A DNA stretch of 64,000 nt from Roseovarius amoyensis (GCF_003260265.1 NZ_QITQ01000019.1:1-64000), one strand, 5' to 3'. Counted from the first letter of the stretch, positions 43,531-54,719 are shown. Notes: a model not told the origin generated them from the letters alone. A program made the numbers and translations.

Positions 43531-43726
43531 CCGACACGACAAATACCTCTTCCCAGTAGTCGCGCACAAACGGCTCGTTGGTTTTTGCTCTGGGTGCGAA
43601 TCTCACGAGGCGGGTGCGGCGCCTCCTTCTGCCGCTCTCGTCGAGCGCATCGGCGAGGATACGCTGGGGGGTGCCGGCGCCGCCCCCAAGCGGTGTTGAT
43701 ACCGTGTCTATTGCAGTCTCTTTCAA
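43442..43726 (-). pseudogene. Truncated cupin-domain gene
   Basis: The frame starts at TTG 43726, coupled to the SDR stop upstream. About 73 residues look like a cupin (TRLVRFAPRAKTNEPFVRDYWEEVF). The last ~22 residues of the open frame are antisense to the SDR remnant and not cupin, so the gene is cut near 43505-43510. It shows a junction of two unrelated broken genes. Confidence 0.65.
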
Positions 43727-44502
43727 AGCGAACTGCGCGAGGCCATGCCGCCATCCACGGTCAGGATCGTACCTGACAGATAGGCACTCCTTTCCGAGGC
43801 GACGAAAACGATCAGGTCGGCCACCTCGGTCGCCTTTGCGGGCCGGCCGGACGGGTAACGGTCAAAGAAGCGACGGTATTCTGCCTCGTCGCCGTATGTT
43901 TCGGTCGCGCGGGTCTTGAGCAGGTTGCGCAGTCTTTCGGTCTCGACCGCGCCGGGATTGACGCCGATCACGCGAACGCCCATGTCGAGGCTTTTTCCAC
44001 CGACCGCGCGGGTAAAGGCCATGAGCGCCGCATTGCCGGTCGAGCCGCAGATATAGTCGAAATCCGGGCTTTCCCCGGCGCTGCCGATACTGTTCACGAT
44101 AACCCCGCCGCCCGAAGCGGACATCGTTTTCAGAAAGTGCTTTGTCAGGGCTATGTAGCCAAAGACCTTCAGCTCCCACCCCGCTCGCCAGGTCTCCATC
44201 GAGATGTCGAACAGGTTTCCAGCCGGGATGGCGCCAGCATTGTTCACGAGAATGTCGATGTGCCCCGCGTTTTCGGTCACCGAGGCAAAGCCCTCTTTCG
44301 TGGCAAGGTCCGCGGAAATCGTGCGACTTTGCGCACCGTGACGGTGCTTGAGGTCTTCGGCTAGCGCGGCGAGCTTTGTTGCGTCACGGGCCGTGAGGAC
44401 GAGCTTGGCGCCCTCGGCGGCGAAACGGTCGGCGATCTCGCTGCCGATTGCGCCGGTCGCGCCGGTGACCAGTACCACCTTGTCCGTCAGTCCCAGTTCC
44501 AT
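43723..44502 (-). CDS. Short-chain dehydrogenase/reductase (SDR family)
   Basis: A 259-aa enzyme with the cofactor motif VTGATGAIGSEIA (TGxxxGxG) near residue 12, NNAG near 88 and a C-terminal end YLSGTILTVDGG typical of classical SDRs. The catalytic motif is unusual: after NSIGSAG the sequence reads FDYICGSTGNAAL, where classical enzymes have YxxxK; the tyrosine is present but the lysine position is Thr or Gly. Activity is therefore doubtful. The start at 44502 has GGAGGAGAG. Neighbours are decayed. Confidence 0.8.
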   Translation of the reverse strand: MELGLTDKVVLVTGATGAIGSEIADRFAAEGAKLVLTARDATKLAALAEDLKHRHGAQSRTISADLATKEGFASVTENAGHIDILVNNAGAIPAGNLFDISMETWRAGWELKVFGYIALTKHFLKTMSASGGGVIVNSIGSAGESPDFDYICGSTGNAALMAFTRAVGGKSLDMGVRVIGVNPGAVETERLRNLLKTRATETYGDEAEYRRFFDRYPSGRPAKATEVADLIVFVASERSAYLSGTILTVDGGMASRSSL

Positions 44503-44548
44503 CACTCTCTCCTCCAGCCTTGGTGTTGCGGAAATCCGGCACACGTTG

Positions 44549-44850
44549 TTAGCGATACGCGGCGCCCCCTTCGCGCATTTCGGGACCGGAAATACCCAGC
44601 ATCGCATGTGCTGTCGAGGTGTCGAAAGTCGGCCCGGCCGAACGCAGCCAGGTGTTCATAGCATAATTCGTCCAGGAGATCGCGTCGGTGGCCCCGTTTG
44701 CCAGTTCGGTCGCAGTCTCGATCGCGGTCGTCAGCACCTCGTCCGGCGCCGCCATCGTGACAAGACCGGTGCGTTCGGCCTCTTTCCCAAGGATCAGGTT
44801 TCAATTGGCCTTTGCCAGGGAAAGCGCCTGGGCCGCTTGATCCAAACTCG
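44549..44850 (-). pseudogene. Enoyl-CoA hydratase/isomerase C-terminal remnant
   Basis: Reading the minus strand from about 44850, the frame runs LDQAAQALSLAKAN, then TGA, then NLILGKEAERTGLVTMAAPD and continues to TAA at 44549-44551. This is the C-terminal part of a crotonase-fold protein in which a Trp codon (TGG) seems to have become TGA. The N-terminal two thirds are missing. It was probably part of the same catabolic cluster as the SDR and cupin genes. Confidence 0.65.
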
Positions 44851-45049
44851 CGCACCTATCTGCGCAACAGAGATACCTGCGGCGGATGCTTGACGACGTT
44901 TTCATCGGCCGCATGGAGGGGATTACCCGGGGGATTACCGGTCGGAAGTTCATGGAATGGGAGAGTACCGGCCATCAGAGACCGCGTCCTGCCCGGTCGA
45001 CCGCGAGGCAGGTGAATAGCCCCACCCGCATAACCCTCAAAAACAACGG

Positions 45050-45071
45050 AAAAATCCGGCCGCAGCCGGAT
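45050..45071 (-). terminator. Intrinsic terminator of tRNA-Ser
   Basis: On the minus strand ATCCGGC and GCCGGAT form a perfect 7-bp stem around TGCG, followed by TTTTCC (45065-45071 with 45054-45060). Confidence 0.85.
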
Positions 45072-45097
45072 CGGGAGAACGGTTTCTCAAGGGTAAG

Positions 45098-45187
45098 TGG
45101 CGGAGAGACAGGGATTCGAACCCTGGGATCCCGTGAAGGATCAACGGTTTTCGAGACCGCCCCGTTCGACCACTCCGGCACCTCTCC
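45098..45187 (-). tRNA. tRNA-Ser (anticodon CGA)
   Basis: A 90-nt class II tRNA with encoded CCA (complement of 45098-45100). The acceptor stem GGAGAGG pairs with TCTCTCC, the anticodon loop is CTCGAAA giving anticodon CGA (reads UCG), a long variable arm is present, and the T-arm contains GGTTCGAATCC. It has its own promoter and terminator. Confidence 0.95.
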
Positions 45188-45204
45188 GCGGGGTCTGGAG
45201 GCCG

Positions 45205-45233
45205 CGTGTAATGGCCTTTTCTGATCGAGACAA
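45205..45233 (-). promoter_or_regulatory. Candidate promoter of tRNA-Ser
   Basis: TTGTCT (45228-45233) and TACACG (45205-45210) on the minus strand are 17 nt apart, and the tRNA 5' end is 17 nt further. Confidence 0.5.
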
Positions 45234-45306
45234 GAGGCTTTTGCATTGTTTGGCGCAAGAAAGCCCCTAGACTCGGGTTCAGGCCCACGAATGAAAGGAA
45301 ATCGCC

Positions 45307-46146
45307 GTGCCGGTTCGCCCCCTTGCCCTTGTTTCCATGCTGGCGTTTCTGGCCGTGATGCTGGCGCTTGTGCCGCCCGCCACGGCCCAGCGCGCGCCGC
45401 AGGCAGAGCGGCTGATGACCGTGCTGCGGGTGGCCGATACGATTGCGATCATGCGGCGCGAGGGGCTGGTTTATGGCGCCGATCTGGGGCGCGAGATGAT
45501 GCCGGACCTGGATCAGAAGGGCTGGCAGGCGCGCATTGACCGGCTTTACGACACCGCGCGCATGCAGGACATCGTCGAAACCAGCCTGGTGCGCGAATTG
45601 CAGGGTATCGACCTGGCGCCCTTGCTGGCGTTTTTCGACACGCCGCTCGGCGAGCGGGTGGTCGCACTGGAACTTTCCGCGCGCGAGGCCTTTCTCGACC
45701 CCGAGATCGAGGAGGTGGCCAAGGACCGCTATGGCGAACTGGTGCAGGAGGGGGCGGATATCGCCGCCCGGATCGACGCCCTGATCGCCGACAGCGACCT
45801 GGTAGAGCGCAATGTCAGCGGAATACTCAATTCCAACCTCATGCTCTATCGCGGGCTGGCCGATGGCGGTGCCTGGGATCTGGGCGAGGACGAGATGCTG
45901 CGCGATGTCTGGTCGCAGGCGGAAACCGTGCGGCAAGACAGCCGGATATGGCTGGGCGGCTACCTGCTGACCGCCTACAGCCCGCTTGCGGGCGACGACC
46001 TTGACCGCTACGTCGCGCTGTGGCGCTCGCCCGAGGGGCGGGCGCTGAATTCGGCGCTGTTCGCCAGCTATGACCAGCTTTATGAAGAGCTGTCCTATCT
46101 GGTCGGCCGGGCCCTGGCCCAGCACATGCGCGGGCAGGAATTGTGA
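45307..46146 (+). CDS. DUF2059 domain-containing exported protein
   Basis: A 279-aa protein starting with GTG (AAAGGA upstream). A signal peptide (cleavage probably after TAQ near residue 28) is followed by an all-helical DUF2059 region with QDIVETSLVRELQ and LLAFFDTPLGERVVALE. It is probably periplasmic. The function of the family is unknown. Confidence 0.8.
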   Translation: MPVRPLALVSMLAFLAVMLALVPPATAQRAPQAERLMTVLRVADTIAIMRREGLVYGADLGREMMPDLDQKGWQARIDRLYDTARMQDIVETSLVRELQGIDLAPLLAFFDTPLGERVVALELSAREAFLDPEIEEVAKDRYGELVQEGADIAARIDALIADSDLVERNVSGILNSNLMLYRGLADGGAWDLGEDEMLRDVWSQAETVRQDSRIWLGGYLLTAYSPLAGDDLDRYVALWRSPEGRALNSALFASYDQLYEELSYLVGRALAQHMRGQEL

Positions 46147-46171
46147 CGCCGAAAGCGCGCCGTTTGCCCCC

Positions 46172-46200
46172 TTGACTTGCCCACGCTTTGCCCCGATAAG
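46172..46200 (+). promoter_or_regulatory. Promoter of rplU-rpmA
   Basis: TTGACT at 46172-46177 and GATAAG at 46195-46200 are exactly 17 nt apart, leaving a leader of about 135 nt before rplU. No known ribosomal-leader fold was recognised in it. Confidence 0.65.
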
Positions 46201-46341
46201 CGCATTTCCCGGCGGGGCAAGGCCCTGCGCGGGGATGGTATCATTACGCCCTGACCGGGGCGCGCTGTCCGAGGCGGGGCATTGACCCCAAAACACCCAT
46301 TCCGGGGGCCACAGGATGCGGGAGAACAAGGAAGATTTGGC

Positions 46342-46980
46342 ATGTTTGCGGTCCTCAAGACCGGTGGCAAGCAGTACAAGGTTCAACCCGGCGACACGCT
46401 GACGGTTGAAAAACTTGCTGCGGATGCCGGCGAAAAGGTTCAGTTCAACGAGATTCTGATGCTGGGCGGCGACACCCCTGTGATCGGAGCGCCGTTCGTC
46501 GATGGCGCCGCCGTGCAGGCCGAGATCGTCGATCAGATCAAGGGTGACAAGGTCATCCACTTCGTGCGCCGCCGGCGCAAGCATTCCTCCAAGCGGACCA
46601 AGGGCCACCGCCAGCAACTGACGCTGTTGCGCGTGACCGAGATCCTGGAAAATGGCGCCGACAAGACGGGCGTCAAGGCAGCGCTGGGCGCTGGTTCGGT
46701 CGCGGCGCCGAAAGCTGCGAAGCCGGCCAAGGCCGAGGCCCCCAAGAAGGCCGCCGCCGAAAAGGCCGCACCGAAGAAGGCAGAGCCCAAGAAGGCCGAA
46801 GCAACCGTTTCCGCCGACGATCTGAAGCTCATCACCGGCATCGGTCCGGCGGCTGAGAAAAAGCTCAACGAGGCCGGCGTGACCACCTATGCCCAACTGG
46901 CCAAGCTGGACGCGGACACGTTCGAGGCGGTCAAGGTCAAACCCGAATGGATTGAACAAGCCAAAGAAATGGCTAAGTAG
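46342..46980 (+). CDS. rplU: 50S ribosomal protein L21 with C-terminal helix-hairpin-helix extension
   Basis: A 212-aa protein. Residues 1-103 are normal L21 ([14 protein letters not shown] through the basic segment [15 protein letters not shown]). An Ala/Lys-rich linker (about 118-152) follows, then a helix-hairpin-helix-like domain, [20 protein letters not shown] (about 157-176), to the end. Typical L21 is about 103 aa. The tail may bind nucleic acid. The start has AAGGAAG upstream. Confidence 0.95.
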   Translation: MFAVLKTGGKQYKVQPGDTLTVEKLAADAGEKVQFNEILMLGGDTPVIGAPFVDGAAVQAEIVDQIKGDKVIHFVRRRRKHSSKRTKGHRQQLTLLRVTEILENGADKTGVKAALGAGSVAAPKAAKPAKAEAPKKAAAEKAAPKKAEPKKAEATVSADDLKLITGIGPAAEKKLNEAGVTTYAQLAKLDADTFEAVKVKPEWIEQAKEMAK

Positions 46981-47003
46981 TCCGGCGAGACAGGAGAGAC
47001 GAA

Positions 47004-47273
47004 ATGGCACACAAGAAAGCAGGCGGTTCCTCGCGCAACGGCCGCGACTCAGCCGGCCGGCGCCTTGGCGTCAAGAAATATGGCGGCGAGTCCGTGATCC
47101 CCGGCAACATCATCGTGCGTCAGCGCGGTAACAAGTTCTGGCCGGGCGATGGCGTGGGCCAGGGCAAGGATCACACCCTCTTTGCCGTGACCGAAGGCGC
47201 CGTGACCTTCCGCAAGGGCCTCAAGGGCCGCACTTTTGTATCGGTCATGCCGATGGCGGAGGCCGCCGAGTAA
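47004..47273 (+). CDS. rpmA: 50S ribosomal protein L27
   Basis: An 89-aa protein with the usual N-terminus [15 protein letters not shown], which reaches the peptidyl transferase centre, and the core [17 protein letters not shown]. It follows rplU by 23 bp and the unit ends at the terminator at 47305-47332. Confidence 0.97.
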   Translation: MAHKKAGGSSRNGRDSAGRRLGVKKYGGESVIPGNIIVRQRGNKFWPGDGVGQGKDHTLFAVTEGAVTFRKGLKGRTFVSVMPMAEAAE

Positions 47274-47304
47274 GCCGACCTTAAGAGGTTCTTGAAACAT
47301 CAGG

Positions 47305-47332
47305 GGGATCGGCGAAATCGCCGGTCCCTTTT
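47305..47332 (+). terminator. Intrinsic terminator of rplU-rpmA
   Basis: GGGATCGGCG and CGCCGGTCCC form a stem (one T-G pair) around AAAT, followed by TTTT. Confidence 0.85.
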
Positions 47333-47433
47333 CTGTTACGGGGTCTTGCGGGCGCGGGGGAGGCGCCCGACATGATGTCGGGAGGACAGGAGATGCCGGG
47401 GCAGTCCCCGGTAACCGCAGGGGAGAGAGGCAG

Positions 47434-47973
47434 ATGAAGATGGATGTTGTCGTCAACCAGCCGGTGATCGAGGCCGAGCGTTTCGTGCTGCGCCCGCTGC
47501 GCGTGTCCGATACCGGGCTGATCAGCCTTTATGCAGGCGATGAACGGGTGGCGCGCATGACCTCGTCGATCCCGCACCCCTATCCGCCGGGTGCGGCCGA
47601 GGCATTCATTACCCGTGCCTGCGCCCCTGATCGGGACGACGACGTCTGGGCGATGGATGCCACCGCCGCCGGCGGGGCCGAGCTGATGGGGGTGATCTCG
47701 CTCAAGCAACTCGACCGCGAGCAGGGCGAGGTTGGTTTCTGGGTGGCGCCGGCGTTCTGGAACGGGCAGGTCGCATCAGACGCGGTTGCCGCGCTGGTCA
47801 CCGCGAACCCGCGCGGCTGCAACACCGTCTTTGCCACCGTGTTTCAGGACAACGCCGCATCGGCCCGCGTGCTGACCAAATGCGGTTTTCGCTATCTCGG
47901 CGATGCCGAGGCATTTTCCGTGGCGCGTGGCGCCACGGTTCCCACATGGACCTACAGCCGCAATCTCGATTGA
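47434..47973 (+). CDS. GNAT family N-acetyltransferase (RimJ/RimL-like)
   Basis: A 179-aa enzyme of the Acetyltransf_3 type: RFVLRPLRVSDTGLI near residue 15, a core strand GEVGFWVAPAFWNGQ, and QDNAASARVLTKCGFRYLG at about 138-156. Such enzymes acetylate protein N-termini or small molecules; the substrate is unknown. GGGAGAGAGG precedes the ATG. It lies upstream of obgE, a frequent arrangement. Confidence 0.85.
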   Translation: MKMDVVVNQPVIEAERFVLRPLRVSDTGLISLYAGDERVARMTSSIPHPYPPGAAEAFITRACAPDRDDDVWAMDATAAGGAELMGVISLKQLDREQGEVGFWVAPAFWNGQVASDAVAALVTANPRGCNTVFATVFQDNAASARVLTKCGFRYLGDAEAFSVARGATVPTWTYSRNLD

Positions 47974-48002
47974 GGATTGAGGCGTTTCGACCACTGGCGT
48001 AA

Positions 48003-50143
<2,141 letters not shown>

Positions 50144-50201
50144 ACATGCATCGTGATAATCTGGTATCGCCTGCGCCCGCCTTTCCCGAAAGGAGCCTTC
50201 G

Positions 50202-51467
50202 ATGAAGGACATCGATAACATTCCCGCCCTGATGGCCGATATCGGCGCCCGCGCACGGGCCGCCGCCGCCACGCTTGCCACCGCCAGCGCCGAGACCAAG
50301 CGCCACGCGCTCGAGGCCGCCGCCGACGCCGTATGGGCGCGCCGGGAAGACATCATCGAGGCCAACGAGAAAGACCTCGCCTTTGGCCGCGACAAGGGGC
50401 TGTCCGACGCGATGATCGACCGCCTGAGCCTGAGCGAGACGCGCATTCGCGGCATCGTCGAGGGGCTGCGTGCCGTCGCCGCGCAGGATGACCCGGTCGG
50501 TGCCGTGATGGCGGAATGGGATATGCCCTCGGGCCTGCATATCCGCCGCGTGCGCACGCCGCTGGGCGTCATCGGCGTGATCTATGAAAGCCGCCCCAAC
50601 GTCACCGCCGACGCCGGTGCGCTGTGCCTGAAATCGGGCAACGCGGTGATCCTGCGCGGCGGTTCGGAAAGCTATCTTTCCTCGGCCGCAATCCATGCCT
50701 GCCTGGTCGAGGGGTTGCGCGCCGCCGGCCTGCCTGAAGATGCGATTCAACTGGTGCCCACGCGCGACCGCGCGGCGGTGCGCGAGATGCTGACCATGAC
50801 CGACACCATCGACGTGATCGTGCCGCGCGGCGGCAAGGGGCTTGTCGGGCTGGTTCAGGCCGAAGCGCGGGTGCCGGTCTTTGCCCATCTCGAGGGGATC
50901 GTGCACATCTATGTCGACGCCGCCGCCGACCCCGAAAAGGCGCTGCGCGTGGTTATGAATGCCAAGACCCGGCGCCCGGGCATCTGCGGCGCCGCCGAAT
51001 GCCTGCTGATCCACCGCTCGGTCGCCGACACCATCGGGCAGGGCCTGATCCGGGCGCTGATCGACGCCGGGGTCGAGGTGCGCGCCGATGCCGAACTGCA
51101 GGCCATCCCCGGCACCAGCGCGGCGGAAGAGGGCGACTGGGGGCGTGAATACCTCGACAGTATCATCGCCGCCCGGCTGGTTGACGACATTGACGACGCC
51201 ATCGCTCATATCCGCAAGTATCATTCCCAGCATACCGACTGCATCATCACCGAGGATGACGAGGCCGCGGCGCGGTTCTTTGCCGAACTCGACAGCGCCA
51301 TCCTGATGCGCAACGCCTCGACCCAGTTTGCCGATGGGGGCGAATTCGGAATGGGGGCCGAGATCGGCATCGCCACCGGCAAACTGCATGCGCGCGGCCC
51401 GGTCGGGGTCGAGCAGTTGACCAGCTTCAAATACCTGGTCGAGGGCGACGGCACGACCCGGGGCTAG
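50202..51467 (+). CDS. proA: Gamma-glutamyl phosphate reductase
   Basis: A 421-aa NADPH-dependent enzyme that makes glutamate-5-semialdehyde for proline synthesis. It has [20 protein letters not shown] and the catalytic cysteine region [21 protein letters not shown] precedes the ATG. Its TAG stop and the chpT stop on the other strand share the palindrome CTAG. Confidence 0.96.
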   Translation: MKDIDNIPALMADIGARARAAAATLATASAETKRHALEAAADAVWARREDIIEANEKDLAFGRDKGLSDAMIDRLSLSETRIRGIVEGLRAVAAQDDPVGAVMAEWDMPSGLHIRRVRTPLGVIGVIYESRPNVTADAGALCLKSGNAVILRGGSESYLSSAAIHACLVEGLRAAGLPEDAIQLVPTRDRAAVREMLTMTDTIDVIVPRGGKGLVGLVQAEARVPVFAHLEGIVHIYVDAAADPEKALRVVMNAKTRRPGICGAAECLLIHRSVADTIGQGLIRALIDAGVEVRADAELQAIPGTSAAEEGDWGREYLDSIIAARLVDDIDDAIAHIRKYHSQHTDCIITEDDEAAARFFAELDSAILMRNASTQFADGGEFGMGAEIGIATGKLHARGPVGVEQLTSFKYLVEGDGTTRG

Positions 51468-52063
51468 AGCCGGATTTCCAGTTCGTTTTCAGCATGCTGA
51501 ACGGCAAGGTTCATGTTCGCAACAGCGCAGGCGCCCGGCAGCAGCAGGAACTGCACCGCCGCCGGTGCGATCCGGTCCGGCGGGGCCGCACCGTCAAGCA
51601 TGTTCCACAGCGCCGGATCGGGGCTGAGACGATCCGCCGCGGCATGAACGCGCCAGCGCCCGTCCGTGCAGGTGACGGTGATGCGCCCGCTGCCTGCCAG
51701 GGCGGTTTCGGCGCAAAGCAGGGCCAGCAGCACCGCCTCGACCGCGGTTCGGGGGGAATCGCCCGGGGGCTGCCATTCCACCGAAATGCGGCCGGTGCCA
51801 TGAACCGCCGAAAGGATCTCGACGACCTCGTGCCCGGTGACGGGCTGGCCCGTGCCGGCATCGCCAAAGGCCAGCCGAAACAGCCGGATACGGGCCGATG
51901 CGTCGGCCGCGCTGGCGGCGACCAGCGACAATTCGGGCGTCGCGGCCTGGCCCGACAATTCCAGCAGTTCCAGACCGTTGCCGATAGCGCCCACGGGGCT
52001 GATCAGGTCGTGGCATATGCGCGCGCCTATCAGCGCGGCGATCCTGTCGTTAGGATGGGGCAA
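51464..52063 (-). CDS. chpT: Histidine phosphotransferase ChpT
   Basis: A 199-aa protein. The phosphorylated histidine is His18 in [14 protein letters not shown]; the C-terminal part is a degenerate ATPase-like domain without an intact ATP-binding box. In Caulobacter ChpT passes phosphate from CckA to CtrA and CpdR; in roseobacters this relay controls motility, gene transfer agents and cell cycle traits. It is divergent from DUF3553 and close to a CtrA-type box. Confidence 0.9.
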   Translation of the reverse strand: MPHPNDRIAALIGARICHDLISPVGAIGNGLELLELSGQAATPELSLVAASAADASARIRLFRLAFGDAGTGQPVTGHEVVEILSAVHGTGRISVEWQPPGDSPRTAVEAVLLALLCAETALAGSGRITVTCTDGRWRVHAAADRLSPDPALWNMLDGAAPPDRIAPAAVQFLLLPGACAVANMNLAVQHAENELEIRL

Positions 52064-52092
52064 GTGAAACCTCTTTCGGGGACGCAGCGGCC

Positions 52093-52275
52093 ATGACCGA
52101 CCTCAACGAATTTCTCGAACCCGGGATGCTGGTGCGCCATCCGGGCCAGCCCGATTGGGGCACGGGGCAGGTGCAATCGAATATCGGCGGCAAGATCACG
52201 GTCAATTTCCAGGAGGCGGGCAAGGTGGTGATTGATGGCTCTCGTATCGGGTTGATTCCGGTGACTGAATCATGA
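52093..52275 (+). CDS. DUF3553 domain-containing protein
   Basis: A 60-aa protein of a small family with an SH3-like beta fold: GMLVRHPGQPDWGTGQVQS, then GGKITVNFQEAGKVVI. Similar modules occur at the ends of UvrD-type helicases. Here it stands alone, 29 bp from the divergent chpT. Confidence 0.85.
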   Translation: MTDLNEFLEPGMLVRHPGQPDWGTGQVQSNIGGKITVNFQEAGKVVIDGSRIGLIPVTES

Positions 52276-52281
52276 TTTTGG

Positions 52282-52297
52282 TTAATGAAGGATTAAC
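52282..52297 (+). promoter_or_regulatory. CtrA-type box upstream of olsBA
   Basis: TTAA (52282-52285), seven bases, then TTAAC (52293-52297) match the full CtrA consensus TTAA-N7-TTAAC without mismatch. It lies 98 bp upstream of the olsB start. A 15-bp palindrome, ACAACCCCGGGTTGT, follows at 52298-52312. Confidence 0.6.
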
Positions 52298-52395
52298 ACA
52301 ACCCCGGGTTGTCAGTCATCCCGCGCGGGCCGGCGTTGCCATCCTGAACCGTGCGGCTTAAGACCGCAGGCCAGGGGAATGAGAAGGGGCTTGCG

Positions 52396-53163
52396 ATGAC
52401 GGCCGGTGCCGAGCGCTTCAGCGTCAGACGGGTGGAATGCCCGACTGATTTGCGTGCCGCGCAACGGCTGCGTTACGAGGTGTTCGTGGCCGAACTGGGC
52501 GGCGACGGGCCGATGGTCGATCACGACGCGCGGCTGGAACGCGATCGTTTCGACCCCTTTTTTGATCACCTGATCCTGACCGATGCCGAAAGGGATGGCG
52601 TCGTGGTCGGCGTCTACCGGGTGCTGCGCGACGATCAGGCCGCGCGCGCCGGCCAGTTCTATTCCGAGGACGAATACGACCTGGGCGTGCTCAAGCGGTC
52701 CGGCCGACGGCTGATGGAGTTGGGCCGGTCCTGCCTTGCGCCGGAGTATCGCGGCGGCGCGGCGATGTATCATATGTGGCAGGGGCTGGCGCGCTATATC
52801 GTTGAAAACGAAATAGAAATCTTGTTCGGGGTGGCCAGCTTTCATGGCACCGACCCGCAGGCGCTGGCGCAACCGCTGTCGCTGCTGCATCACCGTCACC
52901 TGGCGCCGGAGGAACTGCGCGTACGGGCGCTGCCGGGGCATTACCAGGCACTGAACCTGCTGCCCGATGCCGAGATCGACCGCCGCGCCGCGATGCTGCA
53001 GGTGCCAGCCCTGATCAAGGCCTATCTGCGGCTGGGTGGTTTCGTCGGCGACGGGGCCTTTGTCGACCACGCCTTCAACACCACCGACATCTGCCTTGTC
53101 ATGGATACGGAACGCCTGAGCAAGACGCAGAAAAACATTTATACCAAGGGCCTTGCGGGGTGA
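52396..53163 (+). CDS. olsB: L-ornithine N-alpha-acyltransferase OlsB
   Basis: A 255-aa GNAT-fold enzyme that acylates ornithine with a 3-hydroxy fatty acid from ACP to form lyso-ornithine lipid. Family segments are LRYEVFVAELGGDG, RRLMELGRSCLAPEYRGG and LFGVASFHGTDP. The start at 52396 has AAGGGG upstream. The stop overlaps olsA as GTGA, so the two are coupled. Confidence 0.92.
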   Translation: MTAGAERFSVRRVECPTDLRAAQRLRYEVFVAELGGDGPMVDHDARLERDRFDPFFDHLILTDAERDGVVVGVYRVLRDDQAARAGQFYSEDEYDLGVLKRSGRRLMELGRSCLAPEYRGGAAMYHMWQGLARYIVENEIEILFGVASFHGTDPQALAQPLSLLHHRHLAPEELRVRALPGHYQALNLLPDAEIDRRAAMLQVPALIKAYLRLGGFVGDGAFVDHAFNTTDICLVMDTERLSKTQKNIYTKGLAG

Positions 53164-53996
53164 ACTTTACCTGGTCACCAGAGCAGAAGATGCCCCCGCC
53201 CAGAGTCACGCCGGCGGGCTGGGCGCGAGTGGTTCTGCGGGGCGGTGCGCTGGCGGCGATCTATGGTTTGGGGGCCGTGGTCGTGATGCTGCTGCGATTG
53301 GTGGAACGGCCGCTTTTCGGCGCGGCCCGGCCCTGGACCCCCTATGTCACCCAGGCGGCCAGCCGGCTGTTGTTCACCGTGCTGGGCATGCGCCACGAGG
53401 TGGTGGGCGAGCAGATGAAACAGCCCGGTGCGGTGGTGGCCAACCATGCCTCGTGGTTGGATATTTCGGCGCTCAACGCCCGCAAGCGGGTCTATTTCGT
53501 CTCCAAGGCCGAGGTCGCGCGCTGGCCCGTCATCGGGTTCCTGGCGCGGCTGGTCGGGACGGTTTTCATTGCGCGCGATCCCCGGCAGGCGCACACCCAG
53601 CGCCGGATATTCGAGGAACGCCTGTCGGCGGGGCACAAGCTGTTGTTCTTTCCCGAGGGTACATCGACCGACGGAATGCGGGTTTTGCCATTCAAATCAA
53701 CACTTTTCGAGGCGTTTTTCAGCGACAGCCTGCGTGACAGGACCCATATCCAGCCGGTGACTGTCGTCTACGAGGCCCCGCCGGGCCAGGACCCGCGCTT
53801 TTACGGCTGGTGGGGCGACATGGACCTGGGGCCACACCTGTTGCAGGTGCTGTCGGCCCGGCGCAACGGCGCGGTGCGGCTGGTCTATCATCCCGCCGTC
53901 CGCGTGGCGGATTTTGACGGCCGCAAGGCGCTGGCGCGGCAGCTGGAGGAGGCCGTGCGCGCCGGCATGCCGCCTGAACGCCAGCTTGCCGGCTGA
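53160..53996 (+). CDS. olsA: Lyso-ornithine lipid O-acyltransferase OlsA (PlsC-type)
   Basis: A 278-aa membrane acyltransferase with the HxxxxD motif in NHASWLDISAL near residue 97 and the FPEGTSTDG motif near 165. It adds the second acyl chain to make ornithine lipid; OlsA can also act on lysophosphatidic acid. It starts with GTG coupled to olsB. An N-terminal hydrophobic segment lies around 20-42. Confidence 0.9.
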   Translation: MNFTWSPEQKMPPPRVTPAGWARVVLRGGALAAIYGLGAVVVMLLRLVERPLFGAARPWTPYVTQAASRLLFTVLGMRHEVVGEQMKQPGAVVANHASWLDISALNARKRVYFVSKAEVARWPVIGFLARLVGTVFIARDPRQAHTQRRIFEERLSAGHKLLFFPEGTSTDGMRVLPFKSTLFEAFFSDSLRDRTHIQPVTVVYEAPPGQDPRFYGWWGDMDLGPHLLQVLSARRNGAVRLVYHPAVRVADFDGRKALARQLEEAVRAGMPPERQLAG

Positions 53997-54000
53997 TGCC

Positions 54001-54621
54001 TCAGCGCATCGCGGCGGCCAGCCGCCCCAGCGCCGCCGCCGGGTCGTCGGTGTTCCAGATCTCGGTGCCGATGGCAAAGAAGTCGGTCACCGGGGCCAGA
54101 TCGCGGATCAGCGCCTCGTCCAGTGTGCCCTCGGCCACCACCGGCAGTTCGATCATCTGCGACCACCATTCGAACAGGTCGCGTTCGGCGCGCGTGCCGT
54201 CGCCAAGGGCGGTGTCCCCCACCGGGCCGAAAGAGATGTAGTCGACGCCGGCCTCGCCCGCTGTCATGCCCTGGTGGCGCGACGTGCCGCAGAAGGCGCC
54301 GACCACCGCGTCGGGCCCCAGCGCCTTGCGCGCGGCGCGGACGCTGCGCGCGCCGTCAGTCAGGTGTACGCCGTCTAGACCCAGCCGCTCGGCCAGGACC
54401 ATGTGGGTGTCGATCACCACCGCGATGTCGCGGGCATGGGCCACCTCGCGGCAGGCGTCGGCGGCGCGCGACAGGGTGTCCTCGTCGCGGGTCGAAAGCG
54501 CCAGGCGCAGGCACGCGACCTCGTGCGCGTCCAGCACCCGCGCCAGCGCGTCGGGAAAGCTGCCCGGCGAAATTTCGGGCGGGGTCAGCAGATAGATCTG
54601 GGGCTGCTCTGGCTGGGCCAT
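54001..54621 (-). CDS. thiE: Thiamine phosphate synthase-like protein (ThiE family)
   Basis: A 206-aa TIM barrel with GVHLTDGARSVRAAR near residue 78, GAFCGTSRHQGMTAGEAGVDYI and FGPVGDT, matching ThiE. It couples the thiazole and pyrimidine parts of thiamine. The usual phosphate-binding signature is partly altered (GTSRHQGM where GxSxHxxxE is common), so it may be a divergent paralogue. It converges on olsA with 4 bp between. Confidence 0.8.
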   Translation of the reverse strand: MAQPEQPQIYLLTPPEISPGSFPDALARVLDAHEVACLRLALSTRDEDTLSRAADACREVAHARDIAVVIDTHMVLAERLGLDGVHLTDGARSVRAARKALGPDAVVGAFCGTSRHQGMTAGEAGVDYISFGPVGDTALGDGTRAERDLFEWWSQMIELPVVAEGTLDEALIRDLAPVTDFFAIGTEIWNTDDPAAALGRLAAAMR

Positions 54622-54695
54622 TTCTGGGCTCCTTGGCGCGGATGTGCCGCCCCTAATACCGAGGAAAGCGCGGCCATGTCCACCGGCGCGCGCAT

Positions 54696-54719
54696 GGGTA
54701 TTTTCGACCAGAAAGAAGC
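54696..54719 (+). repeat. Copy 2 of the dispersed intergenic motif
   Basis: GGGTATTT, ACCA and AGAAGC occur in the same order and spacing as at 6376-6399. It sits in the leader just upstream of the trmJ-like gene. Confidence 0.45.
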
